From NCBI RefSeq assembly GCF_049562855.1, contig NZ_CP186925.1, positions 1,798,001 through 1,862,000 on the forward strand: 64,000 nucleotides of DNA. Direction: 5' to 3'. Made by a program: the position numbers and the translations under genes. Origin of the DNA: Ruminococcus_C callidus. GTDB taxonomy: Bacteria; Bacillota; Clostridia; Oscillospirales; Ruminococcaceae. Below, piece by piece: positions 7,747-15,936 of the stretch. How positions within the stretch are numbered: the first letter of the stretch is position 1; the number at the start of each line of letters is the position of its first letter. The notes under the pieces were generated by a model that was not told the DNA's origin, did no database searches, and was given only the letters and a program-made list of their open reading frames with translations.

Positions 7747-8940
7747 TTACGCTTTCATGCCAAGTGTCTTTACGGCTTCGGTCAGAATCAGTCTGCCATC
7801 GACACGCTGAGATGCGAGGAATCCAACCTGACCATTCATTGCAAAGACCTCGTTCAGCCGCTTAAAGGAACGTCCCTGACGGTCGCCGATCCAGTAATAG
7901 CTGAAATCGCCGAAAGCGAGACACTTTGCACCTGCCTTGATTTCCGGCACATAGCTGGAAGTGTAGTACGGACGATTGAGAATGGTATCCGGAACGCCAG
8001 CTTGTACAGACGGATTCCAGATGTAATTGCCAGTGCTGTCCTTCAGCTTACGAAGTGCCTTTACTGTGGAATCGTTGAGAACCCACACTGCCTTCTTACG
8101 ATACGGGCTTCTCAGAGAATAGAACAGTTCCAGAACATCATCGAAAGTGATATTTGCAGTACTGGTAGTTGCTCCGCTCTCTGCACCGCCCGTTGCAGCA
8201 AAGATACCAGTCGGCTTGCCCTTGCCATCACCAATGAAGAAAGCTTCTTCTTCCTTTGCACCGATTCTTCTTGCAAATTCCTTTGCGATGTAAGACGGCA
8301 GGTCAAAAGCTGCATCATTCAGCAATTCTTCAGAGATCTTGATCGCTGTTCCCACCTTGTACGCGCCAAGAGAAGCCTGTCCAAAGGTATCATCCGACAG
8401 CTTATATGCGTCTTCCTCGTCCATCCAGGCAGCTTCGCCCTTAGAAGTAACGATGGGAATCTTTCGATCACCGGAGGAAGTTTTGATAACGGTTGCCAGC
8501 TGCCGGAAAATGTTTTCTTCGGTCAGTGCCTCTACCAGTTTCCGTTCAAATTCGCCCGGCACAAGATAGCCACCCTCAGTATCTGTACCAACCTGCAGGT
8601 CGTTTCGAACATCGTAAAAATTGCGATTGCGAATGCTGTTCCAGAAAGCAGTACGATATGCATCAGATGCAATCCCTGTCTTGGTATCGCCGTGAATGGC
8701 TGCGTTCGGCTTGTTCTGAATCGGCGTAGAAGTGGGCTTGTTCATCTCCGCTTCAATCTGAGCCTGTCGTTCCAGCCGCTGGATTTCCTTACCGTATGCC
8801 ACGATCTGCTGCTCCATGGCATCGTATGTCTTGCTGTCCTCTTCCGAAAGCAGACCGCTTTCATTTCGCTTGGAATCCAAAAAGTCACGGGCAGTATCCC
8901 ATGCCTTGCTTCTTTTTTCTCTCAGTTCCTGAATTGTCAT
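7747..8940 (-). CDS. Major capsid protein, HK97 fold
   Basis: This 397-residue protein has an N-terminal delta domain of about 100 residues, charged and coiled-coil-like (MTIQELREKRSKAWDTA). The HK97 core follows, with GTDTEGGYLVPGEF near 117-130 and VDGRLILTEAVKTLGMKA at the end. In HK97-type phages the delta domain acts as internal scaffold and is removed by the prohead protease. That protease gene lies directly upstream. The start is well supported by an AGGAGG a few bases upstream. Confidence 0.95.
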   Translation of the reverse strand: MTIQELREKRSKAWDTARDFLDSKRNESGLLSEEDSKTYDAMEQQIVAYGKEIQRLERQAQIEAEMNKPTSTPIQNKPNAAIHGDTKTGIASDAYRTAFWNSIRNRNFYDVRNDLQVGTDTEGGYLVPGEFERKLVEALTEENIFRQLATVIKTSSGDRKIPIVTSKGEAAWMDEEDAYKLSDDTFGQASLGAYKVGTAIKISEELLNDAAFDLPSYIAKEFARRIGAKEEEAFFIGDGKGKPTGIFAATGGAESGATTSTANITFDDVLELFYSLRSPYRKKAVWVLNDSTVKALRKLKDSTGNYIWNPSVQAGVPDTILNRPYYTSSYVPEIKAGAKCLAFGDFSYYWIGDRQGRSFKRLNEVFAMNGQVGFLASQRVDGRLILTEAVKTLGMKA

Positions 8941-8961
8941 AGTATCAGTCCTCCTGTATTT

Positions 8962-9702
8962 TTAATATTTCAAAAGCTCCAGCCGCTTGTCCAATTGGTT
9001 GATCGGCGTGCCTTTGGATGCAGTTGCAGAAATCTTCTGCAGAAAAGAATCCAGCGTTTTGGATGGTGTGTACAGCATGGATGCTGTGCTTTCTTTCTTT
9101 TTTTCATCTGGATCTGTTTTTTCTGGTTCTTCTTCTGGAACAAACGGATTCTTTTTAGAAAAGAGAATGCCGTCTACAAATCCCAGCTGCAATGCTTTTT
9201 CTGCATTCATCCACGTTTCTTCATCCATCAGCCTTGCGATCTTATTGCGGCTGAGATGCGATTTTTCTGCATAAGCATTGATAATGGATTCCTTGACTTC
9301 ATCCAGAAGTGCGATTGCTTTCTCCATATCTGCCTTGTTGCCCATGGCACAGGTCATCGGATTGTGGCACATCAGCATTCCGGTCGGTGAAATCAAGGTT
9401 TTTTCTCCAGCCATCGCCACCACAGAAGCCGCAGAAGCGGCAATGCCGTCAATCTTGACCGTAACCTTGCCCGGATGGTTTCGGAGCATGGTATAGATCT
9501 GACTGGCAGCAAACACATCGCCGCCCGGCGAGTTGATAAAGACGGTCACATCACCGCTGTGTTTTTGCAGTTCCGAGCGGAACATGGCAGGGGTGATGTC
9601 ATTTTCAAACCATGTACTCTCCGCAATCGCACCGTACAAATACATCTCCGATGCACCGGTTTCTTCGTTGCGTACCCAGTTCCAGAAACGATTATTCTTC
9701 AT
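8962..9702 (-). CDS. ClpP-like prohead protease
   Basis: The chosen start at 9702 gives MKNNRFWNWVRNE and a protein of about 246 residues, overlapping the portal gene by 11 bp. A longer open frame exists but would run deep into portal. Catalytic features of the ClpP/crotonase fold are visible: INSPGGDVFAASQIY, IAASAASVVAMAG with the nucleophile serine, and LMCHNPMT with the histidine. Such enzymes process the capsid delta domain during head maturation. The C-terminal tail (about 60 residues, charged) is typical of phage forms. Confidence 0.92.
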   Translation of the reverse strand: MKNNRFWNWVRNEETGASEMYLYGAIAESTWFENDITPAMFRSELQKHSGDVTVFINSPGGDVFAASQIYTMLRNHPGKVTVKIDGIAASAASVVAMAGEKTLISPTGMLMCHNPMTCAMGNKADMEKAIALLDEVKESIINAYAEKSHLSRNKIARLMDEETWMNAEKALQLGFVDGILFSKKNPFVPEEEPEKTDPDEKKKESTASMLYTPSKTLDSFLQKISATASKGTPINQLDKRLELLKY

Positions 9703-10951
9703 GGGTCGTTTCCTCCTTTTCATTTTTCTTTGCAAATGCACCTGCATCAGCAAGTTTGGTGAAGCTGCCATTTACGAGGTACAGATTGCCGCCCAGTTCT
9801 TCCGGCACCAGATTCATATCCTCCAGTTCCCGAATGTCATTGGTGGACATCCAGCCGTTCTGTCTTGCGGTAGCATAGCCCTGCATTCTGGAAGCATAGT
9901 CACCACGCAAAAGCCCCTCTACATTGAATTTGATGAAATACTTGCCTTTCTCTGAATCAGAAAGCAGATCTTTCATCATACCTTGCTCCCAGCGAACGAT
10001 CCACGGGTCGAGACTGTATTTCACGAAATCCAATGATAGATGTTCCACGTTACTGAATGTGGCATGGTCAAGATCGCCGATCATATGAAGCGGCACTCGA
10101 TACAGCCGGGCAATTTCCTCTACCTGAAACTTTCTGGTTTCGAGAAACTGTGCTTCATTATTGGGGATGGAAATAGGCGTGTATTTCATGCCCTCTTCCA
10201 AAATTGCGGTATGATGCGAGTTAGAACCGCCATAGGCACGCTGCCAGGCATCTCGTACACGCTCTGGATTTTTAATGACACCCGGATGTTCCAATACACC
10301 GGATGGACTGGCACCGTTGGCGAAAAAGGTAGAACCATAGTCTTCACAGGCGAGGGAAATACCGATTGCATTCTTCGCAAGAGCAATGGGAGAATATCCC
10401 ACCAAGCCGTCATACCCAAGTCCGGGAATGTGCAACACATCTTCTGCCTGCAGGACAATATCGCCCTGCTGTTTCAGGTTTGGATTGGCTTCATCGTAGC
10501 GGCTGTAGATGTAGACCAGACGGTTTCGCTGGTCACGGTCTACTCTGACCTTATCCGGCATCAGCGGATACAATCCCAAAACATCACCTCTGCCGTTTCG
10601 GATGATCTGTGCATAGGCATTACCGTAAATCAGTAAGTGGGACATTAAGGTCTCCCTGAAAACAAATGATGTCATTTCTGGATTTGGCTGATCGTGGAGC
10701 AAAAAATAGAGCGGGTGCTGCGGCACTCGCTCTTTTCCGTTTTCAGTGTATTGATATAGATGCAAAGGCAACTGTGCGATTGCTTCCGACAATACTCTTA
10801 CACAGGCGTACACAACAGTATGCTGCATGGCACTTCGGTCATCCACTCGTTTGCCGCTGTGCGCTCGTCCAAAAAAGTAGGTGTAGGACGGGCTGTCGTA
10901 GCTGTTCTGGGGCTTATCGCGGCTTTTGAAAAGTCCTTTGAAAATGCTCAT
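9692..10951 (-). CDS. Phage portal protein (HK97 family)
   Basis: This protein of about 419 residues carries the HK97 portal pattern: RSAMQHTVVYACVRVLSEAI near the N-terminus, LHIPGLGYDGLVGYSP near the middle and EEIARLYRVPLHMIGDL in the clip/stem region. It forms the dodecameric vertex through which DNA enters and leaves the head. I chose the ATG at 10951, which an AAGGAG precedes by 10 bp. A plus-strand promoter for the opposing PIN-like gene lies immediately upstream of this start. Confidence 0.94.
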   Translation of the reverse strand: MSIFKGLFKSRDKPQNSYDSPSYTYFFGRAHSGKRVDDRSAMQHTVVYACVRVLSEAIAQLPLHLYQYTENGKERVPQHPLYFLLHDQPNPEMTSFVFRETLMSHLLIYGNAYAQIIRNGRGDVLGLYPLMPDKVRVDRDQRNRLVYIYSRYDEANPNLKQQGDIVLQAEDVLHIPGLGYDGLVGYSPIALAKNAIGISLACEDYGSTFFANGASPSGVLEHPGVIKNPERVRDAWQRAYGGSNSHHTAILEEGMKYTPISIPNNEAQFLETRKFQVEEIARLYRVPLHMIGDLDHATFSNVEHLSLDFVKYSLDPWIVRWEQGMMKDLLSDSEKGKYFIKFNVEGLLRGDYASRMQGYATARQNGWMSTNDIRELEDMNLVPEELGGNLYLVNGSFTKLADAGAFAKKNEKEETTHEE

Positions 10952-10973
10952 GGGGATCACGCTCCTTTCAGGA

Positions 10974-11002
10974 TTGAATTTTTCGGTGAGATGTGATATA
11001 AT
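10974..11002 (+). promoter_or_regulatory. Promoter of the PIN-like cargo gene
   Basis: TTGAAT at 10974-10979 and TATAAT at 10997-11002 are 17 bp apart. It points to the plus-strand gene starting at 11063 and opposes the late phage operon. Confidence 0.8.
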
Positions 11003-11062
11003 ATAGTAAATCTGGGTATTAGATTTAGCTAAGTTGTAATTTTTATAAAAAGGATGTGCAAT

Positions 11063-12139
11063 ATGATATATTTAGACGCTAACGCCATTTATTGGTATTA
11101 TGGTAGGGATATGTTGCATTTACCTCTAAGTGATCCTAACCTTGATGTAAATAAACTATGTAATTATTTAGATATCCGTACTGATTTGAGTTTACCTGCT
11201 TCTGTGCTTATGGAGATAGTTGTCCATTTTAGAGATTATCCGGATGATATAAAGAACATTCTTTCATTCATAAAAGATAAAAATATAAAGGTTCTGAATA
11301 ATTTACCTAATCACTGCTTTACATCGGACGAACTAACCATTCTACAATTATGTGCATCAAGAGATACACTAAAAAAATATGCGTATAAATTGCTTGATGT
11401 AAAGATAGAAATAGAGATTCGACACGCATATGTGTTCCTTCAAACAATCAGCTTATTGTATGCGGATTATTACCTTAAATCTATTTCTTCATTAACTGAT
11501 GATATCAGGGGAAACGTCTTGCACTATTTAGGCAATGATTTTTTAAATGAAATGAAAGAAGACCACACCTCACAATTAACTAAATCTCTTAAAGACGGGT
11601 ATGCGGATAATAATAAATCACAGCAATATTTAAAGAAAAAATATATGGAATTGCTTGTTCAAAACTGTGTTATTTTTCAAATGATTATTGACACGGTGAC
11701 GAAGTTCTTGGAAAATGAACAAGATTTATACACGGTAATGTGTAATTCAGCTCAAAAAGCACGCAATAGTGGTTTTGATGAAGACCACATAATGAGAATT
11801 GTTGTTGACGCTCTTGCTACTGACTCTACTTTTCTACAGGAAGCTAAAACAAGAATCCCTGATATTTTCAGGGAAAAGGGATATACAAAGCATCAAGCTA
11901 AATACATAAAAACACTTCTTAGTGCTTGGTTAGAACGGGGTCAGAAACTCAAAAAGAACGATATCTTTGATATGCTTTATGTTGGCTCTGTTGACAAGCA
12001 AGTTGTAAATAGAAAGAAGAGTATTATATTTGATCAAAATTCATACCTTCTTTCTTTTGATTCGGCTGTGCTAAGCTTTATTTGTGAAGATGAGTGGAAT
12101 AAACACTTGTTAAATAAGTTCTTGCTATCTAATCGTTAA
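11063..12139 (+). CDS. PIN-like domain protein, prophage cargo
   Basis: This 358-residue protein is of no family I can name, but acidic residues sit in a PIN-like order. MIYLDANAIYW opens the chain with Asp5, PASVLMEIVVH carries Glu51, KKNDIFDMLYVG carries Asp300 and Asp303, and LLSFDSAVLSF carries Asp333. The wide gap between the second and third acidic clusters is filled by helices, so this would be a PIN fold with a large insertion. PIN domains are metal-dependent ribonucleases. The start at 11063 has AAGGA eight bases upstream; an in-frame ATG at 11054 is less likely. The gene is visibly AT-rich, has its own promoter, and sits opposite to terL and portal. Confidence 0.6.
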   Translation: MIYLDANAIYWYYGRDMLHLPLSDPNLDVNKLCNYLDIRTDLSLPASVLMEIVVHFRDYPDDIKNILSFIKDKNIKVLNNLPNHCFTSDELTILQLCASRDTLKKYAYKLLDVKIEIEIRHAYVFLQTISLLYADYYLKSISSLTDDIRGNVLHYLGNDFLNEMKEDHTSQLTKSLKDGYADNNKSQQYLKKKYMELLVQNCVIFQMIIDTVTKFLENEQDLYTVMCNSAQKARNSGFDEDHIMRIVVDALATDSTFLQEAKTRIPDIFREKGYTKHQAKYIKTLLSAWLERGQKLKKNDIFDMLYVGSVDKQVVNRKKSIIFDQNSYLLSFDSAVLSFICEDEWNKHLLNKFLLSNR

Positions 12140-12171
12140 TCTTAAACAATCATTTTCCAAATTTACAATAA

Positions 12172-13776
12172 TTATAAAACTAACAACTCCCTCTCATCAT
12201 AAACACTCGCCCCAGAATCACCCAATCCACAGCGAATTGCACGGTCAAGAGCCATAATCAGGGCAACCGCACCGTCAATTTTCTCTGTGGATTTTTCTTT
12301 GTCCGGCTTGATGTTTCCGGCAGGGTCACGGCGAATGAAAATGTTATCCATCATCCACCTTAAAACAGGGTGTCCGTTGTGGGCAAGTGTCTGTTCCAAG
12401 GTCAGCTTCATCAGTTCCTTGGTCGGCGGTGACATATCTTTGTATCCTTGCCCGAATTGCACCATCGTAAAACCAAGTCCCTCCAGATTCTGTGACATCT
12501 GCACCGCACCCCAACGGTCAAAAGCAATTTCTTTGATATGGAATTTCTGCCCCAGTTCATCGATGAAGTTTTCGATAAAGCCATAGTGGACAACATTGCC
12601 CTCCGTTGTTTTCAGATAACCCTGCTGCTCCCACACATCATAGGGAACGTGGTCACGGCGAACTCTTAAAGGCAACATTTCTTCCGGCAGCCAGAAGTAG
12701 GGCAGAACGTAGTAATGCTCGTCATCATCTGTTGGAGGAAATACCAAAACAAAAGCTGTAATATCCGTTGTAGAGGAAAGGTCAAGTCCACCGTAGCAGA
12801 TTCTTCCTTCGAGTTCGGATTCATCAAAAGCGACCTTGCATTTGTCCCATTTCTCCATCGGCATCCAACGTACCGCCTGTTTTACCCATTGATTGAGTCT
12901 CAGTTGTCGAAAAGCGTTCTCTTCGCCGGGAGTTTCCTTTGCAGAATTACACGCCGCCAACACCTTATCCATGCCGATTGTCTTGTCGAGTGACGGATTT
13001 GCTTTTTTCCACACCTTCGGGTCAGTCCAGTCCTCGGATTCATCTGCACCATAGATAACCGGATAGAAAGTCGGATCATGCTTTCTGCCCTCCAGAATGT
13101 CCTTTGCCTTTTGGTGAACTTCATAGCAGATTGAATTTGTGTCCGTTCCGGCTGTGGTGATGAGAAAATACAAAGGCTGCATTCTGGCATCGCCGGAGCC
13201 TTTGGTCATAACATCAAAGAGCTTTCGGTTCGGCTGCGTATGCAGTTCATCAAACACAACCCCGTGAATGTTGAAACCGTGCTTGGAGTAGGCTTCTGCC
13301 GAAAGCACCTGATAAAAGCTGTTGGTCGGGATGTACACGATACGCTTTTGTGAGGTCAGGATCTTCACTCGCTTGGAAAGGGCAGGGCACATTCGCACCA
13401 TGTCGGCAGCCACATCAAACACTATGGCAGCCTGTTGGCGGTCGGCAGCACAGCCGTAAACTTCGGCACGTTCTTCACCGTCACCGCAAGTTAATAGCAG
13501 AGCAACGGCAGCAGCAAGCTCTGATTTGCCATTTTTCTTCGGAATCTCAATGTAAGCCGTGTTGAATTGCCGATAGCCGTTCGGTTTCAAGATTCCGAAC
13601 AGGTCTCGGATAATCTGTTCCTGCCAGTCCAGCAGTTCAAATTTCTTTCCTGCCCAGGTGCCTTTGGTATGGCTGAGGCATTCGATAAAGGAAACAGCAT
13701 AATCTGCCGCCTTTTTGTTATACTTGGAATCCTCCGCCATAAAACGGGTCGGTTTAAATCTTGCTATTGTTCTCAC
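12172..13776 (-). CDS. terL: Terminase large subunit
   Basis: This protein of about 534 residues is a two-domain packaging motor. The ATPase half shows IEIPKKNGKSELAAA (Walker A-like) and GVVFDELHTQ (Walker B). The nuclease half shows YGGLDLSSTTDITAFVL, IAFDRWGAVQ and KIDGAVALIMALDRA, whose acidic residues would bind metal. The start is unclear. A GGAGG at 13780-13776 overlaps the GTG used here, the first good ATG is at 13740, and an ATA lies at ideal distance (13767). Relatives start near RFKPTRFMAED, so the real start is within this stretch. An intrinsic-terminator-like hairpin lies just upstream. Confidence 0.93.
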   Translation of the reverse strand: MRTIARFKPTRFMAEDSKYNKKAADYAVSFIECLSHTKGTWAGKKFELLDWQEQIIRDLFGILKPNGYRQFNTAYIEIPKKNGKSELAAAVALLLTCGDGEERAEVYGCAADRQQAAIVFDVAADMVRMCPALSKRVKILTSQKRIVYIPTNSFYQVLSAEAYSKHGFNIHGVVFDELHTQPNRKLFDVMTKGSGDARMQPLYFLITTAGTDTNSICYEVHQKAKDILEGRKHDPTFYPVIYGADESEDWTDPKVWKKANPSLDKTIGMDKVLAACNSAKETPGEENAFRQLRLNQWVKQAVRWMPMEKWDKCKVAFDESELEGRICYGGLDLSSTTDITAFVLVFPPTDDDEHYYVLPYFWLPEEMLPLRVRRDHVPYDVWEQQGYLKTTEGNVVHYGFIENFIDELGQKFHIKEIAFDRWGAVQMSQNLEGLGFTMVQFGQGYKDMSPPTKELMKLTLEQTLAHNGHPVLRWMMDNIFIRRDPAGNIKPDKEKSTEKIDGAVALIMALDRAIRCGLGDSGASVYDERELLVL

Positions 13777-13784
13777 CTCCAAAC

Positions 13785-13809
13785 AAAAAAGACCTGCCAA
13801 AAGCAAGTC
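13785..13809 (-). terminator. Intrinsic terminator just upstream of terL
   Basis: On the minus strand GACTTGC, a five-base loop and GCAGGTC form a 7-bp stem followed by TTTTTTG. The terL Shine-Dalgarno starts five bases further on. The hairpin lies between the promoter at 13876-13904 and terL. Confidence 0.7.
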
Positions 13810-13875
13810 TGCATCATTTATTTTAATGCCCTCATGGGGCAGTTTTGTAATCGAGATTCCATTCCCATTGTAACC

Positions 13876-13904
13876 ATGTTACCATACAAAAGCAAGGATA
13901 GCAA
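13876..13904 (-). promoter_or_regulatory. Cassette-type promoter P1
   Basis: TTGCTA and TAACAT are separated by 17 bp, with ATGG directly before the -10. The -35 is embedded in GTTTAGCCGCTTGCTAT, a sequence shared with promoters at 14936 and 16993. It reads toward terL. Confidence 0.75.
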
Positions 13905-13988
13905 GCGGCTAAACAGACAGAAAAAACGTAGAAATTTCGCCGTTTTCTTGTGTAAGATACACCAATAGAAATTTTTCCGGTACGACCG

Positions 13989-14002
13989 CCAGAGCCTTTC
14001 GG
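13989..14002 (-). terminator. GNRA-loop hairpin downstream of the DUF7678-like gene
   Basis: GAGCC-GAAA-GGCTC (minus strand) is a perfect 5-bp stem with a GAAA tetraloop, about 30 bp past the stop codon at 14034. No clear T-run follows, so it may be a stability or processing element rather than a strong terminator. Confidence 0.45.
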
Positions 14003-14033
14003 CTCCGGCTCGTGGGATTCGGTTTTGGAAGAA

Positions 14034-14258
14034 TCAGTTGTACTGTTTCAGCAGGATCGCCAGTGCAGTTTCGGTTTCTTCATCCTCTGGCGGAATATCC
14101 ATGCCCCGGTCAAAATTGAACACCGTTTTGCCATTCCGCCGCAGGGAGATTTTCGAGGCTCTGCCTTCCTCATATCCAAAAATGGCAGGCTCCTCGTAAT
14201 GTTTCACCCAGTAGTGAAAAGTACTTGTTCCTACTTGAATCGTTCCTTCTGTCCACAT
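14034..14258 (-). CDS. Small phage accessory protein (DUF7678-like)
   Basis: This 74-residue protein begins MWTEGTIQVGTSTFHYWVKHY and ends in an acidic helix. The pattern, an aromatic-rich beta sheet followed by RASKISLRRNGKTVFNFDRG, resembles small proteins of unknown function annotated as DUF7678 in Firmicute mobile elements. I know no activity for them. The start is set by GGAGGAAAAAACAATG. The gene has its own promoter (14305-14333), a leader with a TGCCGAAAGGCA mini-hairpin, and a hairpin after the stop, so it is a self-contained unit. Confidence 0.6.
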   Translation of the reverse strand: MWTEGTIQVGTSTFHYWVKHYEEPAIFGYEEGRASKISLRRNGKTVFNFDRGMDIPPEDEETETALAILLKQYN

Positions 14259-14304
14259 TGTTTTTTCCTCCGGTTTTCGTTGTTTTTGCCTTTCGGCATG
14301 ATGT

Positions 14305-14333
14305 ATATTACCATAAACCAAAGGGGAAGTCAA
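14305..14333 (-). promoter_or_regulatory. Cassette-type promoter P2
   Basis: TTGACT and TAATAT are 17 bp apart, again with ATGG just before the -10. The downstream leader contains TGCCGAAAGGCA (14287-14298) and a strong Shine-Dalgarno. Confidence 0.75.
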
Positions 14334-14393
14334 CGAAATTTTCAGCATATTCTGCACAAAGATGAAAGCAGAAAATTGTGTATGATACCAACC

Positions 14394-14427
14394 AAAAAAG
14401 CAAGCCCCACGTTGCCCTGTGTGGGGC
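14394..14427 (-). terminator. Intrinsic terminator of the acidic accessory gene
   Basis: On the minus strand GCCCCAC and GTGGGGC pair around a short loop, followed by TTGCTTTTTT. It lies about 120 bp past the stop at 14547. A second hairpin, AGCCCC-GAAA-GGGGCT, lies between them at 14506-14521. Confidence 0.65.
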
Positions 14428-14546
14428 ATTTGTGGGAAAGGGAAAACCACTTGGAGGAAACAAAACCACGCCGGACAGGGGCAACACAGCGGCTGTACGA
14501 GCCGCAGCCCCTTTCGGGGCTTTGGTCTTGGGCTATGGGTTTTGGA

Positions 14547-14888
14547 TTACCGTCCGGTCTGGCACTCCCATTCAAATTCGCAGGCGTTTTCGTACTCCTC
14601 ATCGAAAAGGGCATCGTCATCGATTTCCTTTTCCGTAAAGTCAATGCCGTCGATTCCCTCAAAGGTCGTTCCGTTTTCCTCCGCATCTGCCTTTGCAAGG
14701 CTTTCTGCGTTTTCCTCAACCCAGTCGGTGAATTCCGCATCGTCCATTCTGTACTCGTTTTCGATCTCCAGTTCGTATTCGTAGTCCTCATCCACCCAGG
14801 TGATGACCGCCTTTGTGATTTCGGTTCTTTCGTTCCAGTCCGTTCTGTTTGCCATTGCTCTTGCCTTTGCGATTCCGTATGCTACCAT
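14547..14888 (-). CDS. Acidic phage accessory protein, unknown
   Basis: This 113-residue protein begins MVAYGIAKARAMANRTDW and is strongly acidic: the region from residue 45 to 100 is mostly Asp and Glu. The charge suggests a DNA mimic or a partner-binding protein, but nothing diagnostic is visible. The start is set by GGAGGAAAACACAATG; a longer open frame upstream lacks such a signal and crosses the promoter. It is monocistronic, with promoter P3 upstream and a terminator downstream. Confidence 0.6.
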   Translation of the reverse strand: MVAYGIAKARAMANRTDWNERTEITKAVITWVDEDYEYELEIENEYRMDDAEFTDWVEENAESLAKADAEENGTTFEGIDGIDFTEKEIDDDALFDEEYENACEFEWECQTGR

Positions 14889-14935
14889 TGTGTTTTCCTC
14901 CGTTTTTTTTGGTTGTTTTCCCTTTCGGTAACTGT

Positions 14936-14964
14936 ATATTACCATACCTTTCGGCGTATAGCAA
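14936..14964 (-). promoter_or_regulatory. Cassette-type promoter P3
   Basis: TTGCTA and TAATAT are 17 bp apart. The flanking ATTTAGCCGCTTGCTAT and the ATGG before the -10 match the other cassette promoters. Confidence 0.78.
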
Positions 14965-15096
14965 GCGGCTAAATGTACAGAACATAAGGCATTATTTTCG
15001 CTGTATATTTGGTGGATCTGACACTGGATAAACTTGCTTTTCTATGGTAAAATACAGTACAATGGAAAAGACATCTCGGAAAATCGCAGCCACCAA

Positions 15097-15131
15097 CCAA
15101 GCCCCCGCACAGTTCGCCTGTGTGGGGGCTG
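15097..15131. repeat. Palindromic hairpin after the zinc-ribbon operon
   Basis: GCCCCCGCACAG and CTGTGTGGGGGC form a long stem about 65 bp past the operon stop at 15195. No T-run follows on the minus strand. It resembles the hairpin at 14394-14427 in sequence and place, as if each accessory unit ends in the same kind of element. Confidence 0.55.
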
Positions 15132-15194
15132 ATTTTGACTTTGAGCAGTTTTTCGGCAAGTGCTCTGAAAGCCCGCACAGGGCAAACAGGGCGG

Positions 15195-15395
15195 TTACAT
15201 GGGGAACTTTCGGTGCATTACAGACAGGATTTTCTCCCGTTCCTCCGTGGAAACGCCGATGCTTTCCAGTGCCTGCCGAATACCGCAGTCCGGGCAAATG
15301 GGCGTTTGGTTGTCCGTTCTGGAAAGTGCCGGCACATCGGAGTAGGGTTTTCCGCAAAGTGGGCAGACCGCCGAAACTGGCTTATCCGTTTTCAT
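15195..15395 (-). CDS. Small zinc-ribbon protein
   Basis: This 66-residue protein has two CxxC pairs, AVCPLCGKPY near residue 10 and PICPDCGIRQ near 33, which together can hold one zinc ion. The C-terminal half is a charged helix. It overlaps the upstream gamma-glutamylcyclotransferase-like gene by 14 bases, so it is the last gene of the amidoligase operon. A role as adaptor or nucleic-acid-binding partner is possible but not shown by sequence. Confidence 0.72.
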   Translation of the reverse strand: MKTDKPVSAVCPLCGKPYSDVPALSRTDNQTPICPDCGIRQALESIGVSTEEREKILSVMHRKFPM

Positions 15396-15846
15396 GGTGG
15401 TACACCTCCCGTTCGCTGATGTCCATGGCTTTCCGCAGGTGTTTCAGGTCAAAGCCGAACTGGCGGTATCCGTCCACACAGGTGCGGATGTAGGCAAAAG
15501 TGGGAAGGCCCAGTTTCCGTTCCTCGTGCATGATGTACACAAAGGCGGTCAGCTTTTTCCTGGTTTCTGCAAGGGGAAGTTCCAGTTCCGTTTTGTAGTA
15601 GAAATGGGGATACCCCTCATAGCGGTCAAGGGCAAGTTCATCTCGTTCTGACACCGACCACACTGCCGCCGGAACGGTACAGTCCTGCTTGGGTTCGATG
15701 GTCAGATAGGAGCCGGTCTTGCTGCCTTTGAACAGCAGCTGGTAATTTGGAATCTCCGCAGTTCCCACAATTTTGGCATCCGGGCAGCGGAACTGCATCT
15801 GTTTCACGTTCAGATTGCTGCCATAGGCAAGGTAAAACTTTTTCAT
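15382..15846 (-). CDS. Gamma-glutamylcyclotransferase-like (AIG2 family) protein
   Basis: This protein of about 154 residues starts MKKFYLAYGSNLN. The YGSN motif is the substrate-binding loop of the gamma-glutamylcyclotransferase/AIG2 fold, and DRYEGYPHFYYK carries the acidic residue region that ends the pocket in this family. Enzymes of the fold release gamma-glutamyl groups as 5-oxoproline or cleave gamma-glutamyl amides (BtrG). The gene follows an amidoligase gene in the same operon, and such pairs have been described as peptide-tagging or modification cassettes. The start at 15846 was chosen for homology of the N-terminus; upstream codons do not match the family. Confidence 0.88.
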   Translation of the reverse strand: MKKFYLAYGSNLNVKQMQFRCPDAKIVGTAEIPNYQLLFKGSKTGSYLTIEPKQDCTVPAAVWSVSERDELALDRYEGYPHFYYKTELELPLAETRKKLTAFVYIMHEERKLGLPTFAYIRTCVDGYRQFGFDLKHLRKAMDISEREVYHHENG

Positions 15847-15936
15847 GCAATCAAATCCTTTCTGAAAGGGATACCCTTTCACCACCATAAGACCGTCGAA
15901 GCGGTCTGGTGTAGCTGGTAGCAAAAGGCTGTCCCT

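Noticed and set aside
8002..9390. Long plus-strand open frame of 462 residues
   Set aside because: It lies antisense to the capsid and protease genes, has cysteine-rich low-quality sequence without family features, and no ribosome binding site. It is a shadow of the coding strand.
15044..15493. Plus-strand open frame of 149 residues with promoter-like sequence just upstream
   Set aside because: It overlaps the zinc-ribbon and cyclotransferase-like genes on the other strand, and the upstream TAAAAT has no matching -35. No protein features are visible.
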